A stretch of DNA of 10,512 nt from JACVRW01 sp035705985 (GTDB taxonomy: Bacteria > Actinomycetota > Thermoleophilia > Solirubrobacterales > Thermoleophilaceae): the NCBI GenBank assembly GCA_035705985.1, contig DASSVP010000030.1, positions 1 to 10,512 on the forward strand. The letters run 5' to 3'. The stretch's first letter is position 1, and each line of letters begins with the position of its first letter. A program made the position numbers and the translations under genes. Below, one piece after another: positions 6,633 through 10,512 of this stretch. Below the pieces are notes generated by a model that was given only the letters and a program-made list of their open reading frames with translations, did no database searches and was not told where the DNA came from.

Positions 6633-7225
6633 CGGTCCAGAACCTGGTCGTCGCGGTGAGCGCCGTACCACTCGGTCTGGCGCTCCATGCGATCGCGGAC
6701 CGGGGCATCGCGCGGCACCCCGTAGACCGTCGCCGGGAAGTCGAGGAGCTTCTGGATCCGCCAGATCTCGTCGTGGTCCCAGGGCGCCAGCACGCGCGCG
6801 GGGTTGCCCACGGCCACCCAGCCGATCGGCACGAGCGCATCGCCCTCCAACACCGTGTTCACGTGCACCACGCCGTTGATGCGCACCTCCACGCCGCGGC
6901 CGAGCCGCGAGCCCGGGAAGAGCGAGGCGCCGGTCGCGATGAAGCAGGCGTCGCCGACCTCGCTCCCGTTCACGTGTGCGTGCGGGCCCACGAGGACGTC
7001 GTCGCCGAGCTTCACGGGATGCGCGGCCCGGCCGCGAAGCACAGCGTTCTCCATCACCAGGCAGCGCGCCCCGATCTCGATGTTGCCGTCCTCCGCCGTC
7101 AGCACCGCGCCGAACAGCACGCGGCTGTCCGGCCCGACGCGCACGTCACCGCACAGCACGGCGGTAGGCGCGACGTACGCGCTCGGGTCAACTGTCGGTC
7201 CCCTGCCCCGGTGCTCGATCAGCAT
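6629..7225 (-). CDS. Gamma-carbonic-anhydrase-like hexapeptide-repeat protein
   Basis: A 198-residue left-handed beta-helix protein. Repeated hexapeptides run from about residue 12 to 135 (for example VAPTAVLCGDVRVGPDSRV), followed by the C-terminal helix region common to this family (DHDEIWRIQKLLDFPATVYG). It would normally be annotated as a gamma carbonic anhydrase or acyltransferase-like protein. Aligning by eye to the Methanosarcina Cam core, the three zinc-ligand histidines correspond here to R64, P81 and N86. H69, H82 and H84 lie nearby, but not in the canonical places. Carbonic anhydrase activity is therefore unproven; an actinobacterial subfamily with shifted His residues or another function is possible. 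The ATG at 7225 is 23 bases from the divergent acetyltransferase start, with only a weak ribosome binding site. Confidence 0.88.
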   Translation of the reverse strand: MLIEHRGRGPTVDPSAYVAPTAVLCGDVRVGPDSRVLFGAVLTAEDGNIEIGARCLVMENAVLRGRAAHPVKLGDDVLVGPHAHVNGSEVGDACFIATGASLFPGSRLGRGVEVRINGVVHVNTVLEGDALVPIGWVAVGNPARVLAPWDHDEIWRIQKLLDFPATVYGVPRDAPVRDRMERQTEWYGAHRDDQVLDR

Positions 7226-7236
7226 TACCTGGCCCG

Positions 7237-7242
7237 TAGTCT
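7237..7242 (+). promoter_or_regulatory. Candidate -10 for a leaderless acetyltransferase mRNA
   Basis: TAGTCT fits the actinobacterial TANNNT -10 pattern and ends six bases before the ATG at 7249, the spacing expected if transcription starts at the A of ATG. No Shine-Dalgarno sequence precedes this ATG, which fits. No convincing -35 is visible. Confidence 0.3.
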
Positions 7243-7248
7243 GACGCC

Positions 7249-7755
7249 ATGGCGCTACCCGTGCTGCACGGCGAGCAGGTCACACTCCGCCCGCTGACCG
7301 AGGCCGACCTCGATCCCCTCGCCGAAATAATCCGCGAGCCGAGCGTCGCGCGCTGGTGGGGCGAGTCCGACGAGCCGGAGCGGCTGCGCGACAACCTGCG
7401 GATGGACGGTGACGCGTGGGCCATCGAGCTGAACGGAGGGCTGATCGGCTGGCTCGGGTTCGTGGAGGAGACCGAGCCGGAGTACCGCTCGGTGGCCTTC
7501 GACATATCGCTCACCGAGCGTTGTCAGGCGCGCGGGCTCGGCCCCGACGCGCTGCGAACGGCGGTCCGCTGGTTCGCCGCGGAGCGCGGCCACCATCGCT
7601 TCACGATCGACCCGAACGCGTGCAACGAGCGCGCGATCAAGGCGTACTCGGCGGTGGGCTTCAAGCCGGTCGGGATCACGCGCCGCGCCGAGCTCGTCGA
7701 CGGCGAGTGGACCGACGGCCTCATGATGGACCTGCTGATCGAGGAGCTGACCTAG
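7249..7755 (+). CDS. GNAT-family N-acetyltransferase
   Basis: A 168-residue acetyl-CoA-dependent acyltransferase. It starts with the RimJ/RimL-like strand VTLRPLTEADLDPL, has the WW motif ARWWGE near residue 37, and the strand GLIGWLGFVEE. The acetyl-CoA pyrophosphate loop QARGLG is at 93-98, and the usual C-terminal motif NERAIKAYSAVGFKPVG at 126-142 ends with a strand MMMDLL-like segment. The layout resembles aminoglycoside 6'-N-acetyltransferases and general small-molecule acetyltransferases. The substrate cannot be assigned from sequence, and resistance should not be assumed. It stands alone between two minus-strand genes, is probably leaderless, and shares CTAG at its stop with the convergent gene. 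Confidence 0.92.
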   Translation: MALPVLHGEQVTLRPLTEADLDPLAEIIREPSVARWWGESDEPERLRDNLRMDGDAWAIELNGGLIGWLGFVEETEPEYRSVAFDISLTERCQARGLGPDALRTAVRWFAAERGHHRFTIDPNACNERAIKAYSAVGFKPVGITRRAELVDGEWTDGLMMDLLIEELT

Positions 7756-7976
7756 GAGGGGGGCCGGCCCCGCTTCTCACCACGGTGGCGGCGCGGCAGG
7801 AGGATGCGCGGGACCGGCACCGGGATATCGAAGGGGCTTCCGTCCTTCTCCAGATCCTCGCGCGTCGGGCGATCGTCGGGATCGGCGCGAAGCGGTGCCA
7901 TCCGCGAGAGCTTGTCCTCGTGGCTTCCGACGTAGACCGTGCGCGGGGGTTGCTTTCTCGGCCACAGCCGGCGCAT
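7752..7976 (-). CDS. 74-residue basic, proline-rich protein downstream of glnT
   Basis: The ATG at 7976-7974 is preceded by GGAGG (complement of 7985-7989) at eight bases, good support for translation. The gene follows the glnT stop by 27 bases and is probably cotranscribed with it. The product is polar, with about 18 Lys/Arg against 11 Asp/Glu and about 13 prolines. It has no transmembrane helix and no cysteine, so it is likely mostly disordered. A conserved-looking core is TVYVGSHEDKLSRMAP, followed by a PREDLEKDG-like acidic stretch and PVPVPRILLPRR. I recognise no family. By analogy only with the short basic inactivating factors that bind cyanobacterial glutamine synthetase, it might bind the neighbouring ligase. 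Longer overlapping frames at the same place lack this ribosome binding site. Confidence 0.7.
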   Translation of the reverse strand: MRRLWPRKQPPRTVYVGSHEDKLSRMAPLRADPDDRPTREDLEKDGSPFDIPVPVPRILLPRRHRGEKRGRPPS

Positions 7977-7984
7977 GGCGGGTA

Positions 7985-7989
7985 CCTCC
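7985..7989 (-). promoter_or_regulatory. Ribosome binding site of the 74-residue gene
   Basis: The minus strand reads GGAGG eight bases before the ATG, inside the 27-base gap after glnT. It selects this frame over the overlapping open frames on the same strand. Confidence 0.65.
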
Positions 7990-8003
7990 GGGGATCGTGA
8001 GTC

Positions 8004-9386
8004 CTAGAACAACTGAAGGTACCGCTTGATCTCCCACGGAGTGACCTCGTTGTGCCACTCGTCCCACTCGGCCTGCTTGATCTTGACGTAGTAGTCCACG
8101 TAGTCCTCACGGCCGGTGTTGCCGAGCGCCTTCCGCAGCACGTCGTCCTTCTCGAGCTCGCGCGTGGCGTCGAGGAGGTTCGCCGGGAGCAGCTCCACGC
8201 CCAGATCGTTGCGCTGCTCCTCGGTCACCTCGTGGAGGTTCAGCTCGGTCGTCGGGTCGCCCGGGTCGAGATCGTTCTCGAGCCCATCGAGGCCGGCGGC
8301 GAGCACGGCCGTGGCGCCGAGGTAGGGGTTGCACGATCCGTCAACGGTGCGGTCCTCGATGCGGCCCGCTGCCGGGATGCGCAGCATCTGCGTCCTGTTG
8401 TTGAAGCCGTAGCTCACGAACACCGGCGCCCAGCTCGAGCCGCTGCGCGTGCCGGTCACGAGCCGCTTGTAGGAGCCGATCGTCGGCGCCGTCAGCGCGA
8501 TGTACGCCTTGGCGTGCGCCTTCAGCCCGCCGATGAACTTGTAGGCGGTTTCGGTCAGGCCGAGGCCGCGAGGGTCGTCCGAGGGGTCGCACTCGAAGAC
8601 GTTCTCGCCGTCCTTCCACAGGCTCATGTGGAAGTGGCAGCCGTTTCCGGTCAGGTGGCCGAACGGCTTCGGCATGAAGGTTGCGATCAGTCCGCGCTCC
8701 TGGGCGAGCGACTCGACCATGTAGCGAAAGAAGATCGCCCGGTCGGCGGTCGTGAGGGCGTCCGCGAAGTCGAAGTTCTGCTCGAACTGGCCGTTCGCGT
8801 CCTCGTGGTCGGTGGCGTAGTTGTTCCAGCCGAGGTCGGTCAGGTTGCGCGCCACCTGCGAGACGAAGTCGAGGTTGCGGGTCAGGCCGCGCATGTCGTA
8901 GCAGGGCTTCTCCAGGCGGTCGAGCTTGTCGGCCAGCTCGATGCCGCCGTCCTCGGTCTCGCGCACGAGGAAGTACTCGAGCTCGATGCCGATCATGAAC
9001 TCGTAGCCGAGCTCCTTCGCGCGCTCGAGCTGGCGGCGCAGGATCGTGCGCGGGCAGTAGGGCCACTCCTCGCCCTCCACGTGCACGTCGCAGGCGAGGC
9101 GAGCGACGCCCGGCTTCCATGGCAGCGGTGTGAAGCTCCGCACGTCGGGCATCGCGGCGAGGTCCGGGTCGTGCGGGAACTGCCCGATCTCGCCCGCGGC
9201 GAACCCGGCGAACCCGGCGCCGTCCTCCATCAGGCCGTCGAGCAACCGCGCCGGCACGAGCTTCGCGTTCGGCTTGCCGTGCATGTCCACGAACTGCGCG
9301 AACAGGAACTCGATGTCGTGCTCCTGGATGTACCGCTCGACGTCCTCGCGCGAGGTTGGCGCGGTGAAGGGCTCGGTCACGCTCAT
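8004..9386 (-). CDS. glnT: Type III glutamate-amine ligase (GlnT/GmaS family)
   Basis: A 460-residue glutamine-synthetase-fold enzyme that joins glutamate to ammonia, or to methylamine in GmaS members, using ATP. Active-site features are visible: D34 (FVDMHGKP), E135 and E137 (GIELEYF), GQFEQNF with E202, GNGCHFHMS with H251 and H253, SYKR with R308, NNRTQMLRIP with R331 and R336, and GRIEDR with E344 and R346. Blocks such as GFAGFAAG and the DPDL-A-PDV-SFTPLPW region match the 'type III' glutamate-ammonia ligase group, which includes gamma-glutamylmethylamide synthetase. The adenylylated Tyr of classic GSI-beta is His385 here (LNLHEV), and the flap Glu has no clear equivalent (RSGSSWAP). It diverges from glxB/glxC homologues, the same gene set as in the N-methylglutamate pathway. 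Ammonia or methylamine as substrate is undecided. No Shine-Dalgarno precedes the ATG; the mRNA may be leaderless. Confidence 0.93.
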   Translation of the reverse strand: MSVTEPFTAPTSREDVERYIQEHDIEFLFAQFVDMHGKPNAKLVPARLLDGLMEDGAGFAGFAAGEIGQFPHDPDLAAMPDVRSFTPLPWKPGVARLACDVHVEGEEWPYCPRTILRRQLERAKELGYEFMIGIELEYFLVRETEDGGIELADKLDRLEKPCYDMRGLTRNLDFVSQVARNLTDLGWNNYATDHEDANGQFEQNFDFADALTTADRAIFFRYMVESLAQERGLIATFMPKPFGHLTGNGCHFHMSLWKDGENVFECDPSDDPRGLGLTETAYKFIGGLKAHAKAYIALTAPTIGSYKRLVTGTRSGSSWAPVFVSYGFNNRTQMLRIPAAGRIEDRTVDGSCNPYLGATAVLAAGLDGLENDLDPGDPTTELNLHEVTEEQRNDLGVELLPANLLDATRELEKDDVLRKALGNTGREDYVDYYVKIKQAEWDEWHNEVTPWEIKRYLQLF

Positions 9387-9392
9387 GCGCGC

Positions 9393-9420
9393 AAGCTATC
9401 CGCATATCGCCGGATGTCCA
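9393..9420 (-). promoter_or_regulatory. Candidate glnT promoter, leaderless
   Basis: The minus strand has TGGACA (9420-9415, five of six to consensus), a 16-base spacer, and TAGCTT (9398-9393), which fits TANNNT. Six bases separate the -10 from the ATG, so transcription would begin at or very near the start codon. This explains the missing ribosome binding site. The -35 directly abuts the palindrome at 9421-9437. Confidence 0.5.
9398..9415. repeat. Inverted repeat ATCCG-N8-CGGAT within the glnT promoter
   Basis: A perfect 5-bp inverted repeat separated by eight bases spans the spacer between the candidate -35 and -10 of glnT. The position would suit a repressor site, but short arms in GC-rich DNA may occur by chance. 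Confidence 0.25.
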
Positions 9421-9437
9421 ATGTGCGGATCGCACAT
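9421..9437. promoter_or_regulatory. Candidate activator site, copy 2 (glnT/glxB region)
   Basis: ATGTGCGGATCGCACAT is a perfect 7-bp inverted repeat around GAT. Its centre lies about 43 bases upstream of the predicted glnT transcription start, a classic activator position, and about 93 bases upstream of the glxB start codon, so it could serve both genes. Copy 1 before amt shares 12 of 17 bases and nearly the same distance to the -10 (22 here, 23 there). Confidence 0.6.
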
Positions 9438-9508
9438 AGCGGCGGCCGGAATTGTTTGGGCGCGGCCCATGGGTCGAGGGAGGGGGCATACCTACACTCG
9501 GTTGCTCT

Positions 9509-9514
9509 AGGAGG
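9509..9514 (+). promoter_or_regulatory. Ribosome binding site of the amidotransferase gene
   Basis: AGGAGG lies seven bases before ATG 9522. It fixes the start so that Cys2 follows the initiator Met, as required for an N-terminal nucleophile, although the same frame is open for more than a kilobase upstream. Confidence 0.85.
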
Positions 9515-9521
9515 CTCGACT

Positions 9522-10424
9522 ATGTGTGGAATCGCAGGACTCTTCTCCAAGTCGCTCGAGGTGAGCGACAGCCTCGGGAGCCACCTCGGAGAGATGCTTC
9601 TCCAGCTGAGCGACCGCGGCCCCGACAGTGCCGGCGTCGCGTTCTACCGCGACCCCGCTCCCAGCGGGTCGTCGAAGGTGTCGCTCTTCAGCCCGGACCC
9701 GCAGCAGGACTGGGACGCGGTCCGCGCCGCCCTGGACGACGCGTTCGGTGCGGGCGAGCCCGAGCCGCGCGGCTCCCACGCCGTGATCGTGGTCGAGACC
9801 GACGCCGCCGACGCGCAGTCCTGGCTTCGCGAGCGCTACCCCGAGCTGAGGGTGATGAGCGCCGGACAGGCGATCGAGATCTACAAGGAGATGGGCCACC
9901 CGAACGAGTTCATCGAGAGCTTCGGGCTCGCGAACATGTCCGGCTCGCACGCGCTCGGGCACACGCGGATGGCCACCGAGAGCCGCGTGACGACAGAGCA
10001 CTCGCATCCGTTCTCGACCGGTCTCGACCTGTGCCTCGTCCACAACGGGTCATTGTCGAACCACAACCGGCTGCGGCAGTGGCTGCGCGCAGAGGGGATC
10101 GAGTTCGAGACGGACAACGACTCCGAGGTTGCCGCCGGCTACCTCACGTGGCGGCTGCGCGAGGGTGCCTCGCTGGAGCAGGCGCTCGAGGGCTGCCTGG
10201 AGGACCTCGACGGCTTCTACACGTTCGCGGTCGGCACGATCGACGGGTTCGCCGTGCTGCGCGACCCGATCGCGTGCAAGCCGGCCGTGATGGCCGAGAC
10301 GGACGACTGGGTGGCGATGGCGTCCGAGTACCGCGCGATCGCGGTGTTGCCGGGCGCAGAGACCGCACGGACGTGGGAGCCCGAACCGGGGCGCGTCTAT
10401 AGCTGGGAGCGAGCGACGGTCTGA
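9522..10424 (+). CDS. glxB: Class II glutamine amidotransferase, GlxB/MgsA type
   Basis: A 300-residue N-terminal-nucleophile glutamine amidotransferase. It starts MCGIAGLFSK, with the catalytic Cys exposed once Met is removed. DRGPDSAG (31-38), GHTRMATES (146-154), HSHPF (160-164), VHNGSLSNHN (173-182) and the DND(S)E segment near 198-202 are the glutamine-binding and oxyanion elements of glutamate-synthase-type amidotransferases; LRDP is at 246-249. In this family the domain is a separate subunit: GlxB, or MgsA of N-methylglutamate synthase. It releases ammonia from glutamine or handles the gamma-glutamyl donor for the FMN synthase subunit. Its stop overlaps the next start (TGATG), and that next gene is a GlxC/MgsB homologue, so they form one operon. 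It diverges from glnT over 135 bases. The assignment rests on length, motifs and neighbours. Confidence 0.92.
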   Translation: MCGIAGLFSKSLEVSDSLGSHLGEMLLQLSDRGPDSAGVAFYRDPAPSGSSKVSLFSPDPQQDWDAVRAALDDAFGAGEPEPRGSHAVIVVETDAADAQSWLRERYPELRVMSAGQAIEIYKEMGHPNEFIESFGLANMSGSHALGHTRMATESRVTTEHSHPFSTGLDLCLVHNGSLSNHNRLRQWLRAEGIEFETDNDSEVAAGYLTWRLREGASLEQALEGCLEDLDGFYTFAVGTIDGFAVLRDPIACKPAVMAETDDWVAMASEYRAIAVLPGAETARTWEPEPGRVYSWERATV

Positions 10425-10512
10425 TGGCCGTCGGGCTCGAGGCGGCCGAGTACGACCTGGCCGTCACACCGCTCCGCGAGCTGAACGCTGCGCTCCACTC
10501 GATCGGCGAGGA
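10424..10512 (+). CDS. glxC: GlxC/MgsB-like glutamate synthase subunit, N-terminal fragment
   Basis: Only the first 29 complete codons are in the window. ATG 10424-10426 overlaps the stop of the amidotransferase gene by one base (TGATG), so translation is coupled. The product begins MAVGLEAAEYDLAVTPLREL, then NAALHS. The phrase 'DLAVTPLRELNAALH' matches the start of the GXGXG-domain subunit (GlxC/MgsB) that follows the amidotransferase subunit in split glutamate synthase and N-methylglutamate synthase operons. The identification is from this short stretch and gene order, and the rest lies beyond the window. An FMN-binding GlxD/MgsC gene would be expected next. Confidence 0.7.
   Translation, partial: MAVGLEAAEYDLAVTPLRELNAALHSIGE

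Noticed and set aside
5214..6671. A 485-codon minus-strand frame opposite the antiporter
   Set aside because: It is an antisense shadow with Arg/Glu/His/Asp-rich repeats and no recognisable fold; the plus-strand antiporter is unambiguous.
5501..7297. A 598-codon plus-strand frame across the antiporter and hexapeptide genes
   Set aside because: The translation is Arg/Ala/Gly-rich without domains, as expected from an alternate frame of GC-rich coding DNA.
7777..8067. A 96-codon minus-strand frame overlapping the glnT end and the small gene
   Set aside because: It lacks a ribosome binding site, overlaps glnT and has shadow-like composition; the frame starting at 7976 is better supported.
9493..9498. 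TACACT as a -10 element for the amidotransferase operon
   Set aside because: No acceptable -35 lies 16-18 bases upstream, so the promoter of this operon is left unassigned.
8052..10424. A 790-codon plus-strand frame running antisense through all of glnT into the amidotransferase
   Set aside because: The part before 9522 is the antisense shadow of glnT, with Val/Arg/His-rich low-complexity translation. The strong ribosome binding site and MCGIAG start at 9522 show where the real gene begins.

Overview
The window is GC-rich DNA with strong G/C bias at third codon positions, frequent GTG/TTG starts and tightly packed, often overlapping genes. Its gene content fits an actinobacterium, most likely the soil class Thermoleophilia (Solirubrobacterales/Gaiellales). 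That placement is inferred from protein style, not from a marker gene. There is no rRNA, tRNA, CRISPR array, insertion sequence or phage gene.

Layout. 1-265: remains of an isochorismatase-family hydrolase, broken by a frameshift and a large internal deletion. 249-2543 (minus): an apparent operon of an ammonium transporter (amt) and three small single-span membrane proteins, joined by abutting or overlapping codons. 2544-2739: divergent control region. 2740-4488 (plus): tandem-GAF PucR-type regulator. 4445-4723 (minus): small two-span membrane protein. 4729-6632 (plus): a sensor-only membrane protein translationally coupled to a CPA1 cation/proton antiporter. 6629-7225 (minus): gamma-carbonic-anhydrase-like hexapeptide protein. 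7249-7755 (plus): GNAT acetyltransferase. 7752-9386 (minus): a type III glutamine synthetase-like ligase (GlnT/GmaS family) followed by a 74-residue basic protein. 9387-9521: second divergent control region. 9522-10512 (plus): class II glutamine amidotransferase (GlxB/MgsA type) and the start of a GlxC/MgsB protein, which runs off the window.

The main theme is nitrogen assimilation: ammonium or methylammonium uptake, an ATP-dependent glutamate-amine ligase, and a split glutamate-synthase-like enzyme. The same ligase and GlxB/C/D set forms the gamma-glutamylmethylamide/N-methylglutamate route in methylamine users, so the substrate (ammonia or methylamine) is open.

The strongest new observation is a pair of 17-bp sites, ATGTCACAATTGCACAT (2667-2683) and ATGTGCGGATCGCACAT (9421-9437). 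They lie in the two divergent nitrogen-gene intergenic regions, 6.7 kb apart. Each directly abuts a plausible -35 element, of amt and of glnT respectively, with almost the same spacing to the -10. They look like binding sites of one activator of a small nitrogen regulon. The PucR-type protein encoded beside the first site is an obvious candidate, but this is inference.
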